The translations under genes and the position numbers were made by a program. 64,000 nt of DNA from Sneathiella marina (GTDB taxonomy: Bacteria > Pseudomonadota > Alphaproteobacteria > Sneathiellales > Sneathiellaceae). Below, one piece after another: positions 8,729-17,522 of this stretch. Location: positions 3,771,501 to 3,835,500 of the forward strand of contig NZ_CP098747.1 in assembly GCF_023746535.1 (NCBI RefSeq), read 5' to 3'. The notes under the pieces were generated by a model. It had not been told where the DNA came from, made no database searches, and worked only from the letters and a program-made list of their open reading frames with translations. Position 1 is the first letter of the stretch. Each line of letters begins with the position of its first letter.

Positions 8729-9163
8729 ATGTCGAATTCTGTATTAGTGGCAATTGATGGCAGCGAGGGAGGAAACAGAGCCCTCCAATTCGCTAGTGAC
8801 CGGGCAAAGCTCGGAGGGGCTAAACTCATCGTTATCTACGTGATCGAATGGTCTCCCTACACCTTCAACACGCCCGAGGAAAACGCGGAACGCCACACAC
8901 GACGCGAGCAGGAAATAGAGCGTGCGACAACCGGTGTGGTCGAGCCCGCTGCGGCGCTGCTGAAGGCAAGCGGCATTGAATATGAAACCGTTGTAAGACA
9001 CGGTGCCCCGGCTGAAACGCTGATCAATATCGCTGAAAAATATGACGTACAGCAGATCGTTATTGGACGGAGAGGGCAATCTGGAATCAAAACCTTGCTT
9101 TTCGGCAGTGTGGCCGGAAATCTTGTTCAAACGTCGCCGGTACCGGTCGTCGTCGTCCCTTAA
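8729..9163 (+). CDS. Universal stress protein, UspA family
   Basis: A 144-aa single-domain Usp protein. It begins VLVAIDGSEGGNRAL and ends with the ATP-binding signature G-x2-G-x9-G-(S/T): GRRGQSGIKTLLFGSVAGN, placing it in the nucleotide-binding UspA/UspFG class. Such proteins modulate stress survival. It lies upstream of the alanine symporter gene with a 55-base gap and could be cotranscribed. RBS AAAGGAAA is well placed. Confidence 0.92.
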   Translation: MSNSVLVAIDGSEGGNRALQFASDRAKLGGAKLIVIYVIEWSPYTFNTPEENAERHTRREQEIERATTGVVEPAAALLKASGIEYETVVRHGAPAETLINIAEKYDVQQIVIGRRGQSGIKTLLFGSVAGNLVQTSPVPVVVVP

Positions 9164-9218
9164 GAAGGTCAGGTAAATTACGTCGTGCCACAACAAAAAA
9201 CGATATTGAGGATATGAT

Positions 9219-10721
9219 ATGATTAGACTTTTTGTAACGCTCACAACTTTCTTTCTCTATATCCTACCCGCAAATGCCGGATTTGATGAAACGATCAACG
9301 AGCTTACGGCCCCGGTCGCCTCCTTTGTCGGCAGTGTGGTCTTCTTTAAAATTTCGGTTTTGGGGGCGCAACTCCCCCTTGTTGTGCTTTGGTTGGTGGT
9401 CGGCGCGGTCTTTTTCACACTCTATCTGGGGTTTGTGAATATCAGCGGTTTTAAACATGCGATCCAGCTGGTGCGAGGGGACTATGCTGACCCGGACAGT
9501 CCCGGTGAAGTGTCCCATTTCCAGGCATTGGCAACGGCTGTCTCGGGGACAGTGGGTATCGGCAATATTGGCGGTGTTGCCGTTGCGGTTACAATTGGCG
9601 GTGCCGGCGCGACTTTCTGGCTGATTGTGGCTGGATTTCTGGGAATGTCGACGAAGTTTGTCGAATGTACCCTGGGCGTGAAATATCGCACGGATAATCC
9701 GGATGGATCCGTCTCAGGCGGCCCGATGTACTATATGCGAAAAGGTTTCGAAGAAAGAGGCATGACTGGCTTTGGCAAGTTTGTAGGCACTTTCTACGCC
9801 ATTGGTATCTTTATAGGGGCCTTGGGCATTGGCAACATGTTCCAGTCAAATCAGGCTTATGTTCAGCTGAATACTGTGGCGGGAGGTGCGCTGGATGGTT
9901 TGGGCTGGCTCATCGGCCTGATTTTGGCAGCCGTTGTCTTTGCGGTCATCGTCGGCGGCATCAAATCCATCGCCCGCGTGACGGAAAAGATTGTGCCCTT
10001 TATGGCAATCTTCTACTGCCTGTTTGCGATTATTGTCATTTTAATGAACTACGCGTCCATACCTGAAGCAATTGCCAACATCTTTACGGGCGCCTTTACC
10101 GGCGAAGGTGTCACGGGCGGGGCTATCGGTGCGCTGATCATCGGCTTCCAAAGAGCCGTGTTCTCCAATGAAGCGGGGATTGGGTCAGCCTCCATCGCTC
10201 ACTCCGCAGTACGAACGCCTGAACCCGTCACCGAAGGATATGTATCCTTGCTTGAGCCCTTTATCGATACAATCGTCATCTGTACCATTACGGCTCTGGT
10301 CATTGGCACCAGCCAGGTTGCCGATCCGAGTTTTGCGGGAGAGGCCACCGGGGTTGCCATGACATCAGCAGCCTTTGAGCGCCAGATCAGCTGGTTCCCG
10401 TTACCGCTGGCTTTTGGTGCGTTACTCTTTGCGTTCTCAACGATGATTTCATGGTCCTATTATGGGCTCAAGGGTTGGACTTATTTGTTTGGCGAAGCCC
10501 AAATGGGGCAAACCATATACAAACTTATATTCTGTGCGTTTGTCGCCATTGGCTGCATGGTGCAACTGGGGCCAATCCTGGATATCTCCGATGCTTTGGT
10601 CTTTCTGATCTGCGTGCCAAATATCCTCGCCTTGTACTTTCTGGCGCCAATCGTACGGCGAGAGATGTTAAGTTACAGAGCGAGATTGAAAACTGGTGAA
10701 ATCAAGCGGTACAAGCACTAA
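9219..10721 (+). CDS. Alanine/glycine:cation symporter (AGCS family)
   Basis: A 500-aa membrane transporter with the AGCS signature region (GNIGGVAVAVTIGGAGATFWL, split here as conserved blocks at residues ~115-135) and the downstream block FQRAVFSNEAGIGSASIAHSA typical of sodium:alanine symporters. It imports small neutral amino acids with sodium or protons. RBS GAGG precedes the ATG. The downstream, oppositely oriented D-amino-acid-oxidase-like gene makes a role in alanine/glycine use plausible, but they do not share a promoter. Confidence 0.93.
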   Translation: MIRLFVTLTTFFLYILPANAGFDETINELTAPVASFVGSVVFFKISVLGAQLPLVVLWLVVGAVFFTLYLGFVNISGFKHAIQLVRGDYADPDSPGEVSHFQALATAVSGTVGIGNIGGVAVAVTIGGAGATFWLIVAGFLGMSTKFVECTLGVKYRTDNPDGSVSGGPMYYMRKGFEERGMTGFGKFVGTFYAIGIFIGALGIGNMFQSNQAYVQLNTVAGGALDGLGWLIGLILAAVVFAVIVGGIKSIARVTEKIVPFMAIFYCLFAIIVILMNYASIPEAIANIFTGAFTGEGVTGGAIGALIIGFQRAVFSNEAGIGSASIAHSAVRTPEPVTEGYVSLLEPFIDTIVICTITALVIGTSQVADPSFAGEATGVAMTSAAFERQISWFPLPLAFGALLFAFSTMISWSYYGLKGWTYLFGEAQMGQTIYKLIFCAFVAIGCMVQLGPILDISDALVFLICVPNILALYFLAPIVRREMLSYRARLKTGEIKRYKH

Positions 10722-10827
10722 GGGGTCCCACGCAAGCGAGACAGGGGGCGAGAAGCGGCTGTGCGACGGGGAGGGGGAGTGATCATAGGTGACGGCCAGT
10801 TACCTGCCTCCAGGATAATCCGGCCTG

Positions 10828-11961
10828 TCAGACAAACCTCTTCGGAGAAAGTTCGGTTGTCGACACGCCCCTGGTTTTCAGGTCCTCGGGCAAATCTCCG
10901 CCAGACGCCAGCGCTGCAGAAACCCGACCCATGGAGGGGGCGGTCTGAATTCCATAGCCCCCCTGTCCGGCCAGCCAGAAAAACCCTTGCACTTGCGGAT
11001 CAAAACCAACGACCGGTGTTTTGTCAGCAACAAAAGATCGCAACCCGGCCCAGCTTCGGATAACGCGCTTGATCTCAAGAGTTGTCGCCTGCTGTAAACG
11101 ATCAATAGCGATGGCAATATCCAGCTCTTCGGGCTGTACGTCACAGGGTTCCATCGGTGTTTCATCGGCAGGTGATCCCATCAGACCACCACTTTCAGGC
11201 CGAGCATAGAATTCTTCATCAATATCGATAAAAGCAGGCCAGTGACTAAACCTCATGTCCTCTGGGCCATCAAAAATAATGCCTGTCCGGCGCTTGGGTT
11301 GCAGACCAATGCGCTTTGCGCCAGCCAGGTCCGCCAGCTTATCACACCAGGCTCCTGCCGCATTAACCACAACCGCGGCCGTATAGACCTCGCCCCCCGC
11401 CCTGACCTTCCAGTCGCCCTCTGCCTTGGTCAGGGAGGTAACAGCTGCATCAGAAACCAGTTTGGCTCCTTTGGCGCGTGCCCCGCGCAAAAATCCCTGA
11501 TGGAGGGCATTCACATCCATATCCTGCGATCCGTTATCCAGTATGCCACCCGCGACATAGTCAGGTCTGATGACCGGCACCAGTTCACAGACCTCTGCCG
11601 CACAGAGACGGCTGACGGTAACCTGCCTTGGGGAGATGTCGTCATACAGTTTATCCAGGGCGCCGATCTGGTTTTCCCGGCCAATAAACAGGGCCCCTCG
11701 TGGCGTCAGCAAAGGCGTTTCGCTAAAGTTATCCGGCGGATTATCCAGGAAAGGCTGGCCACCAACCGATAATGCCCTGATCTGGGCGTTGCCATAGGAA
11801 GGGGCAAACAAAGCAGCCGACCGTCCCGTTGTGTGATATCCGGGCTGGTCTTCCATTTCCAATATCAGCACACTCCCCATGGCTGATAAAAAATAGGCAC
11901 AGGAGGCTCCCGCCATTCCGGCGCCAACAATGACAAAATCAAATTTTTGGGATTGCGGCAT
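10828..11961 (-). CDS. FAD-dependent oxidoreductase, glycine/D-amino-acid oxidase family
   Basis: A 377-aa DAO-superfamily flavoprotein. The N-terminal Rossmann motif IVGAGMAGASCAYFL (residues ~11-25) and the acidic strand end LILEME bind FAD. The C-terminal WAGLRSF.ADKTPVVGFDPQ and GQGGYGIQTAPSMGR blocks are typical of this family. Members oxidise D-amino acids, sarcosine or dimethylglycine; the substrate cannot be assigned. It is monocistronic and separated from the Rieske gene by 124 bases. Confidence 0.85.
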   Translation of the reverse strand: MPQSQKFDFVIVGAGMAGASCAYFLSAMGSVLILEMEDQPGYHTTGRSAALFAPSYGNAQIRALSVGGQPFLDNPPDNFSETPLLTPRGALFIGRENQIGALDKLYDDISPRQVTVSRLCAAEVCELVPVIRPDYVAGGILDNGSQDMDVNALHQGFLRGARAKGAKLVSDAAVTSLTKAEGDWKVRAGGEVYTAAVVVNAAGAWCDKLADLAGAKRIGLQPKRRTGIIFDGPEDMRFSHWPAFIDIDEEFYARPESGGLMGSPADETPMEPCDVQPEELDIAIAIDRLQQATTLEIKRVIRSWAGLRSFVADKTPVVGFDPQVQGFFWLAGQGGYGIQTAPSMGRVSAALASGGDLPEDLKTRGVSTTELSPKRFV

Positions 11962-12085
11962 AAATATATTACCAGTTTCCTGAGGCTCTCCGTGTAATGT
12001 ACGCTTTTGTAAAAACCTGTCAAACCATAGGATTTTCTAGACTGCTTCTGACCCGGACCGGACATTCACCGTTCAGCGAGACGCT

Positions 12086-13225
12086 CTATGTGTTCGACAA
12101 CAAAGTCTCCTGAAACCATTCGATCGGGTCTTCTGCGCCAGCCCCTTTAGCCAGGGGACCATGCTCGTACGCACTAGATTCCAATCCACGTTGAAGTTTT
12201 TCGCATATCCAGACATCCTCAGTTTGAAAGTCACCGCATTCTAACGGATGTTTCGTCCAGTTTTCTGAAGAAATAATTCCTGTGTCTCTGTTGAAGCCTT
12301 GAATATACTTACGCTCGTCTTTCCACTGCCATGGGCCGATCCAATTGCGTACTGTCATGCGACATCGGCCTGGCGCTGTTGGGTGCAGCTTTGAAATAGA
12401 CAGTCCATACGGTGTCGGAACAATTAGAGTTGACGGGAAAAGGTAATACACGCTGCCATATCCCGGCGTTTTAGCGCTTTCAATTATCCCGGAAGTCCCG
12501 GCTTCGTTGCGCATTTTCATCGGCAAGCGATGGCGCGCGCCGTCCTCTGTTGCATACCAAATGAGATGATCTCCAGCGCGCTCCCAGATGTTGTGCTCTG
12601 GCAATGGGCCTGCAAGAGTATTTTTATGAAGATAGGCGAGGTGATAGCCATCCAGTGCATTCTCGACGAATATTTTCCAGTCGCATTTAAGGTCATAAAT
12701 GAGGGGAGCAGCTTCTTTTACGTCAGATGCAAACAGATTATGGGGCCATTCCTTACCCAACAACGGCTTGATCCATTTGTCGAAGTCTGCGTCCGGATTC
12801 GGATTAATAAATATAAGATCTTTATGGATGCCGATGGCAGCGGGCTTCAACCCCATGGCATTCTGGTCAATATCCGGAAAGCAAATTGATCTTTTTGGCA
12901 GTCCACGCAATGCGCCATCAAGGCCATAAGTCCATCGATGGTACGGGCAGACAATAGCGCCGCTTACATTGCCTTTCTCTTCATCCAGCAATTCAGTACC
13001 TCTATGGCGGCATAAATTGTGAAAGGCCTTGAGCTGGTCATCTTTTCCCGCAATTACCATTATCGAAGAGGTGCCGGATCGCACCGTTTGGTAATCACCA
13101 CTCTTCCCGAAATCGCCAGAAACGCCTATAAATGTCCAGGCATTGTCAAATATCGTTTTACGCTCATGCTCGAACCATTCCTGCGTGACGTAGGATTCTC
13201 TTGGTAATCTGGAGTATCTGGGCAT
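12086..13225 (-). CDS. Rieske aromatic-ring-hydroxylating oxygenase, alpha subunit
   Basis: A 379-aa oxygenase. The Rieske [2Fe-2S] motif is C-x-H (LCRHRG) followed by C-x2-H (CPYHRW), residues ~80-105; the mononuclear iron site shows DGYHLAYLH (H-x4-H) with a later acidic residue. It is probably a terminal oxygenase acting on an aromatic, sterol-like or quaternary-ammonium substrate. Its ATG shares one base with the TGA of the upstream tetR gene, so the two are translationally coupled. Open sequence further upstream in frame is only a shadow of tetR. Reductase and ferredoxin partners are not present nearby. Confidence 0.88.
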   Translation of the reverse strand: MPRYSRLPRESYVTQEWFEHERKTIFDNAWTFIGVSGDFGKSGDYQTVRSGTSSIMVIAGKDDQLKAFHNLCRHRGTELLDEEKGNVSGAIVCPYHRWTYGLDGALRGLPKRSICFPDIDQNAMGLKPAAIGIHKDLIFINPNPDADFDKWIKPLLGKEWPHNLFASDVKEAAPLIYDLKCDWKIFVENALDGYHLAYLHKNTLAGPLPEHNIWERAGDHLIWYATEDGARHRLPMKMRNEAGTSGIIESAKTPGYGSVYYLFPSTLIVPTPYGLSISKLHPTAPGRCRMTVRNWIGPWQWKDERKYIQGFNRDTGIISSENWTKHPLECGDFQTEDVWICEKLQRGLESSAYEHGPLAKGAGAEDPIEWFQETLLSNT

Positions 13226-13809
13226 CAATTTGCCTCTAATGTATCTAGGAGCAGGAGTGCGGCTCGCTTTGAGTCCTTTGCCAGAACCGTTACATTGCCG
13301 AGCGGGTAAAGGGCTTCGACATTGAAGTAGATCCCCGTCACTCCGAGGGCGACTGCTGATACTTTCTCTACGTTCGCTTCCGGATATTCTTCGGTGATTA
13401 CCTGGTTTATGGCCGCGACGAAGGTGTGCATCCATTCCCGCATCTTCCGGGCAAGCGTCTTGTTTGTCGACGCCGCTGCGATCAATGCGTTGGCAACAAG
13501 AACCAACTGTGCGTCAGAAGAACTTGGATCAAACAACCAATCGCACAAAGTGCGAGTGCGGTTATGCTCTGGAAGCGCAGAAACCATGTCTTCGGTGACA
13601 TGGCGACTGTTTTCGAGAAACTGCTCCAGCAGAGCATCAAGCAAATCTATGCGATTGCCGACATTGTGCCGAATGAGTGCACGGGCCAGTCCGGCTTGTT
13701 TTGCCGTCTTCTCTAAAGTTGCTCCTTCAACGCCATATCTGGCAACACAAGTAGCAAACGCATCGAGTATCTGTTTTTGGCGTTCGTCTTTGACAGTAGG
13801 TCGGGCCAT
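13225..13809 (-). CDS. TetR-family regulator of the Rieske/hydroxylase locus
   Basis: A 194-aa protein with an N-terminal TetR helix-turn-helix (residues ~10-55, GVEGATLEKTAKQAGLARALIRHNV) and a helical ligand domain. It heads a two-gene operon with the Rieske oxygenase and is divergent from the hydroxylase gene. Two 16-base palindromes of the same consensus lie in the divergent promoter region (13827-13842 and 13866-13881), which is the expected picture for autoregulation plus control of the opposite operon. Confidence 0.88.
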   Translation of the reverse strand: MARPTVKDERQKQILDAFATCVARYGVEGATLEKTAKQAGLARALIRHNVGNRIDLLDALLEQFLENSRHVTEDMVSALPEHNRTRTLCDWLFDPSSSDAQLVLVANALIAAASTNKTLARKMREWMHTFVAAINQVITEEYPEANVEKVSAVALGVTGIYFNVEALYPLGNVTVLAKDSKRAALLLLDTLEAN

Positions 13810-13826
13810 GGTATCTTCTTAATTGT

Positions 13827-13842
13827 TTATCAATCTTGACAA
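13827..13842. promoter_or_regulatory. TetR operator copy 1
   Basis: TTATCAA-TC-TTGACAA is a 16-base palindrome with one mismatch. Its right half contains TTGACA, a consensus -35 for the rightward hydroxylase promoter. It shares the consensus TTATCAA-N2-TTGATAA with the second copy whose start is 39 bases away, close to four helical turns. Confidence 0.65.
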
Positions 13843-13865
13843 TCTATATAGCAACTGCCATTTAA

Positions 13866-13881
13866 TTATCAATAGTGATAA
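13866..13881. promoter_or_regulatory. TetR operator copy 2
   Basis: TTATCAA-TA-GTGATAA is a 16-base palindrome with one mismatch. On the minus strand it contains TTGATA, a plausible -35 for tetR, with TATATA 16 bases further on. It also covers the likely start point of the rightward transcript. Confidence 0.65.
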
Positions 13882-13895
13882 TGAAAGTGAATGTG

Positions 13896-14795
13896 ATGGA
13901 AGTGCTTTTGTCACCAATTAGCGAAGCCTACATGGAATGGCTGGAGGTCTTCATTGACGACTGGTTCTTTGTTTTCGCGTTGGTATTTCTCGCCTTCGAG
14001 TTTCTCCGTTATGCGATTTACCGGAAACTCAATTGGACCCTGATAGGTGATGCGGTCACGAATTACATCACGCTCGCTTTCTTTATTGGACTGACGTTCT
14101 TGTTGCTGGGGACATTCTACCTCGGTACGTATTACTTCGCATTTCAGCTTGCGGTCTTCGACATTGAGATCAATTGGGTGACAGTGCTGATCTGCGTTGT
14201 GCTAGCGGATTTGACTTACTACTGGGAGCATCGATTTATGCATCGGGTGAATTTTGCCTGGGCGACCCATACAGTCCATCACTCCTCACCTTTCTTCAAT
14301 ATTTCAGTCGCTTACCGCTTTGGCCCGATGGATTCCCTCTGGCCCCTTTTCTTCCACCTGCCACTGGTGGTTCTCGGCTTCAATCCGATTGTCGTGTTGT
14401 TTGCAGAGATGGTGGTACAGGTCTATCAGACTATATTACACACTGAAGTTATCCGAAAATTGCCGCGGCCCTTTGAGGCGATTGTAAACACGCCTTCTCA
14501 TCACAGGGTACATCACGGCTCAAACCGCAAATATCTCGATAAAAATTATGCGGGCATTTTCATAATTTGGGACCGGATGTTCGGGACCTTCGCTGAGGAG
14601 AAGGAAGAGGTTGTCTATGGGTTGGTGACGCCGATTAACTCCATTAATCCATTGGTTGCCTTTTTTCATGGTTTCTATCGATTGGGCAAAGACGTATGGG
14701 AAATGAGCGGATTCAAAAACAAGCTTGGCGTAGTATTTGGCCCTCCGGGCTGGAAGCCTGGAGCGGCAAAATCTAAGAGCGTTCCAGCGGAATAG
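13896..14795 (+). CDS. Sterol desaturase / fatty acid hydroxylase family protein (copy 1)
   Basis: A 299-aa integral membrane di-iron enzyme of the fatty-acid-hydroxylase superfamily. Its histidine clusters are EHRFMHR (H-x3-H), HTVHHSS (H-x2-HH) and HHRVHHGSN, with YLDKNYAGIFIIWDRMFGTF following. The family hydroxylates or desaturates lipids, sterols or carotenoids. The start is uncertain: ATG 13896 has a weak GAAAG RBS and lies after the presumed transcription start; in-frame GTG 13875 and ATG 13881 lie inside the operator. It is cotranscribed with the DUF2141 gene and has a clear paralogue at 26797. Confidence 0.85.
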   Translation: MEVLLSPISEAYMEWLEVFIDDWFFVFALVFLAFEFLRYAIYRKLNWTLIGDAVTNYITLAFFIGLTFLLLGTFYLGTYYFAFQLAVFDIEINWVTVLICVVLADLTYYWEHRFMHRVNFAWATHTVHHSSPFFNISVAYRFGPMDSLWPLFFHLPLVVLGFNPIVVLFAEMVVQVYQTILHTEVIRKLPRPFEAIVNTPSHHRVHHGSNRKYLDKNYAGIFIIWDRMFGTFAEEKEEVVYGLVTPINSINPLVAFFHGFYRLGKDVWEMSGFKNKLGVVFGPPGWKPGAAKSKSVPAE

Positions 14796-14809
14796 GCGGG
14801 GAGAGCAGG

Positions 14810-15295
14810 ATGCCAACCAATAAGCAAAGAATTATAGGCGCCATTGCAACAATAGCAATTACGATTGGCGGGGCCTGGATGGCCAGTCAGATTCCATCGT
14901 CTGCAGCTGGCACGACAGCGGCACCTAAAGGAGTATCGAACGCCGGACTGAACATTCAGATCAATAATGTCCGCAACACCAAGGGGAAAATTGTTGTGAT
15001 AGTGTTCGATAATAAGGCCGCCTATCAGAGCTTTGATGTTGAAGCGGCAGTTGGGTATCTCGAAACCGATCCGAAAATTGGTGAGCAGGCATCCTTTCCT
15101 GATCTAACTCAAGGCCCCTACGTCGTTTTCCTTTTCCATGATGAAAATGGCAACCGTGACCTCGACATAATTGATGACACGCCGACAGAAGGATTTGCGA
15201 CATCCGGCGCAACCGATCCATATGACCCCCCTTCATTCGAAAAGGCATCGGTTTATCCCGGCACTAATTCCCTCCGGATGATTTATCCCAAGTGA
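14810..15295 (+). CDS. DUF2141 secreted protein
   Basis: A 161-aa protein with an N-terminal signal or anchor segment (residues ~8-32) followed by a DUF2141 domain (residues ~45-160). It shows the family's FLFHDENGNRDLD and PTEGFATSGAT blocks. The function of DUF2141 is not established; the fold is predicted beta-rich and extracytoplasmic. It starts 14 bases after the hydroxylase stop with GGGGAGAGCAGG as RBS, so it belongs to that operon and may act on or carry the lipid product. Confidence 0.85.
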   Translation: MPTNKQRIIGAIATIAITIGGAWMASQIPSSAAGTTAAPKGVSNAGLNIQINNVRNTKGKIVVIVFDNKAAYQSFDVEAAVGYLETDPKIGEQASFPDLTQGPYVVFLFHDENGNRDLDIIDDTPTEGFATSGATDPYDPPSFEKASVYPGTNSLRMIYPK

Positions 15296-15592
15296 GAATT
15301 GAAGATTATCGGATCAGCAATTTCAGCTTCTGGCACAAAGCAGACTTGGCCAGTGGTCTCTTTCGATAGGCCCGAAATTCCGCTATCGGGATAAAATAGC
15401 CGTTTTCCTGCTGGCATTCCATCCGCCGGACATATCCCCGCTCCGCGAACTCTTGGCGGATGCGTTTTCCGGTATAAAAAGTAATACAATTTGTGATATG
15501 AAGGATTGCAGCGCACAATATCCTTGCGCAGCGCAGCAATTTCGGGTGAGACTATATCTGCACTACTGCTGTCATTTGAGACTGGAGGGACC
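15296..15592. other. Intergenic region upstream of phaR
   Basis: This 297-base gap must hold the phaR promoter. On the minus strand a reading frame (15306-15539) codes for a charged peptide resembling a real protein C-terminus, but it lacks an ATG or a ribosome-binding site. I read it as a possible gene remnant and do not call a gene. Confidence 0.3.
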
Positions 15593-16204
15593 GTGGCTGA
15601 GACTAAATCAGGAGACAAAGACCCCATCGTTATAAAAAAATACGCCAACCGGCGGCTTTATAATACGGCGACATCCTCATATGTGACCCTCGACCATTTG
15701 AGCAAAATGGTGAAGGAAGGAACGGAATTCGAGGTTTTTGACGCCAAATCCAATGAAAACATCACCCGCTCCGTGCTCACGCAAATCATCTTCGAGGAGG
15801 AGGCCAAGGGCCAGAACCTGCTGCCGATCGATTTCCTGCGCAAGCTGATCGGCTTTTATGGAGACAAATTACAGACGGTCGTGCCCGATTATCTCAATAT
15901 GTCCATGACCTCCTTTTCCGAAAACCAGGAAAAGATGCGCGAGGTCCTGCCCGACAATCTGGTCGATAACCCCATGTTCAAGCAGTTTGAGGAAATGGGC
16001 CGGCAAAATATGGATATCTTCAATCAAACCATGAAGATGTTCAATCCCGCCCTTTATGGCGCCGCCTCCCCGCCGTCCAAAGAGGCGGATGCCCCCGCCG
16101 CGACCCCGGATAATGAAGATGAAACCACCGAAATGATGCGCGAATTAAAGGAACAATTGTCGACCATGCAGAAACGCATTGACGATATGAGCAAGAAAAA
16201 ATAG
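15593..16204 (+). CDS. phaR: Polyhydroxyalkanoate synthesis repressor PhaR
   Basis: A 203-aa protein with the PHB/PHA accumulation regulator DNA-binding domain (IKKYANRRLYNTATSSYVTL, residues ~14-33) and the following LTQIIFEEEAKGQNLLPIDFLRKLI block. The C-terminus is acidic and helical. PhaR binds both PHA granules and DNA and represses phasin and PHA genes until polymer appears. I chose the GTG at 15593, which has GGAGG five bases before it and gives the family-typical N-terminus; the open frame extends to 15506 without an RBS. phaC/phaA lie 14 kb upstream. Confidence 0.93.
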   Translation: MAETKSGDKDPIVIKKYANRRLYNTATSSYVTLDHLSKMVKEGTEFEVFDAKSNENITRSVLTQIIFEEEAKGQNLLPIDFLRKLIGFYGDKLQTVVPDYLNMSMTSFSENQEKMREVLPDNLVDNPMFKQFEEMGRQNMDIFNQTMKMFNPALYGAASPPSKEADAPAATPDNEDETTEMMRELKEQLSTMQKRIDDMSKKK

Positions 16205-16442
16205 AAACGAAAAATTAACCATAACACACTTCCTGCTTGCAATTTCCGATGTTTTATGCTACATTTACCTCTAATGTTATTTAAAAATTAATTTTTTGTT
16301 AGTTATATACACAGGTAATTACGGACGTTTCCTTCTATTTTCGGGCCATTTTCAGACAATTCAGGCCGATGATGGAATGAACTCAGCTTTTACGATTTAT
16401 AAGTGATGCTGCGCCTTCGGGACGGTCCGGGGATAGAGATTT

Positions 16443-16838
16443 ATGGAAGTATCAGGTTCAAATTCGAATGTGACGCGGTTACCGGATCAGGCGAGGCGGA
16501 TGACGCCGGCTATTGAGGCGGTAACAGGCAAAGAAACCCATAAACGGACGCAGCCCGGAGGGCTGGACGTCTTTGATGAAACGCACTCAATCCTGGAGGC
16601 CGAAGTTGTCAATGACGACAGCGCCCGCCCGAACCGACGTTTTGCCGATACCGTTCAGGATACGCATTTCAACGCCTCAACCCTGTTTATGACACAGCAA
16701 CTGGCACAGGATCTCAACAATGCTGCCCCGGATTCTTGGGAATCAGGGCATAGACGAGCGGTCAGCGCCTATCTGGAAACAGATAAACTGACAATGACCA
16801 TTTTTGGGCCGCAGGAAATCCGGATGCGCCTCGCCTGA
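16443..16838 (+). CDS. Conserved-type hypothetical protein, 131 aa
   Basis: A small hydrophilic protein without signal peptide or membrane segment. The N-terminal half is polar and probably disordered; the C-terminal half (NASTLFMTQQLAQDL...RRAVSAYLETDKL) looks helical and ends with a hydrophobic FGPQEIRMRLA. I do not recognise the family. Codon use matches its neighbours, so it is probably real. It lies alone between phaR and the convergent msrA, with a 238-base A+T-rich promoter region in front. Confidence 0.6.
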   Translation: MEVSGSNSNVTRLPDQARRMTPAIEAVTGKETHKRTQPGGLDVFDETHSILEAEVVNDDSARPNRRFADTVQDTHFNASTLFMTQQLAQDLNNAAPDSWESGHRRAVSAYLETDKLTMTIFGPQEIRMRLA

Positions 16839-16873
16839 GAACAGACAATAACAGGACTGCTTTCAGCGAACCC

Positions 16874-17356
16874 CTAAATATGGCACGTCGCGAGACCTCT
16901 TTTTTCTAAGTATTGTTGATGATATTCCTCGGCTGGGTAGAAATCCAGTGCCGGTGAGATCTCTGTCACGATTGGACGCCGGAAAAAACCGCGCGTCCCT
17001 TGCGCCGCCTTTGAGGCTTCGGCGGCTTGCGCTTGCGCGTCATCCACATAGAAGATGGCCGAGCGATATTGTGTGCCCACATCCGGGCCCTGACGGTTCA
17101 GGGTGGTCGGATCGTGGCTTTGCCAGAAGACATCGAGCAGATCCTCATAACTGACGACGGCCGGGTCAAAGGTGACCTGGACGACTTCTGCATGGTTGGT
17201 TTGCCCGGTGCAGACATCCTGATAGGTGGGATTAAGCGTCTTGCCGCCCTGATACCCGACAACGGTGGTTTTTACGCCCGCTGTCTGGCGAAAGGCGGCT
17301 TCGACGCCCCAGAAACATCCGGCGGCAAAATAGGCTGTGTTGGCGGAACCGGTCAT
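16874..17356 (-). CDS. msrA: Peptide-methionine (S)-S-oxide reductase
   Basis: A 160-aa MsrA. The active-site motif [10 protein letters not shown] sits at residues ~13-22 with the catalytic Cys; the [27 protein letters not shown] and [10 protein letters not shown] blocks are diagnostic. It reduces S-methionine sulfoxide in oxidised proteins using thioredoxin. I chose the ATG at 17356 (AAAGGA eight bases before); the frame remains open to 17464 but that part resembles no MsrA sequence. It is divergent from the MocR gene. Confidence 0.95.
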   Translation of the reverse strand: MTGSANTAYFAAGCFWGVEAAFRQTAGVKTTVVGYQGGKTLNPTYQDVCTGQTNHAEVVQVTFDPAVVSYEDLLDVFWQSHDPTTLNRQGPDVGTQYRSAIFYVDDAQAQAAEASKAAQGTRGFFRRPIVTEISPALDFYPAEEYHQQYLEKRGLATCHI

Positions 17357-17522
17357 GCTGTGTCCTTTCAGGATCAAATATGGTTTCTGTATAGTTGGCG
17401 TTGCAGCCCTTTTTGGCAAGTCATGTTGGGACAAAAAACCGTGAAAGAGTGCCGGACAGGTCAAAATACCTATGGCATTGGCCCCTTAAATACGCGATAA
17501 ACTGTAAAGGAAAAGAACCAAT

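Noticed and set aside
12086-13435. N-terminal extension of the Rieske protein upstream of 13225
   Set aside because: The extra 70 codons lie wholly within tetR in another frame and look like a shadow (Arg/Ser/Pro-rich); the ATG at 13225 overlaps the tetR stop and gives the family start.
15306-15539. Minus-strand reading frame of ~77 codons upstream of phaR with a protein-like C-terminal half
   Set aside because: It needs a TTG start without a ribosome-binding site, has no ATG before a late internal Met, and its first third is A+T-rich promoter-like sequence. It may be a gene remnant, but I cannot support a functional gene.
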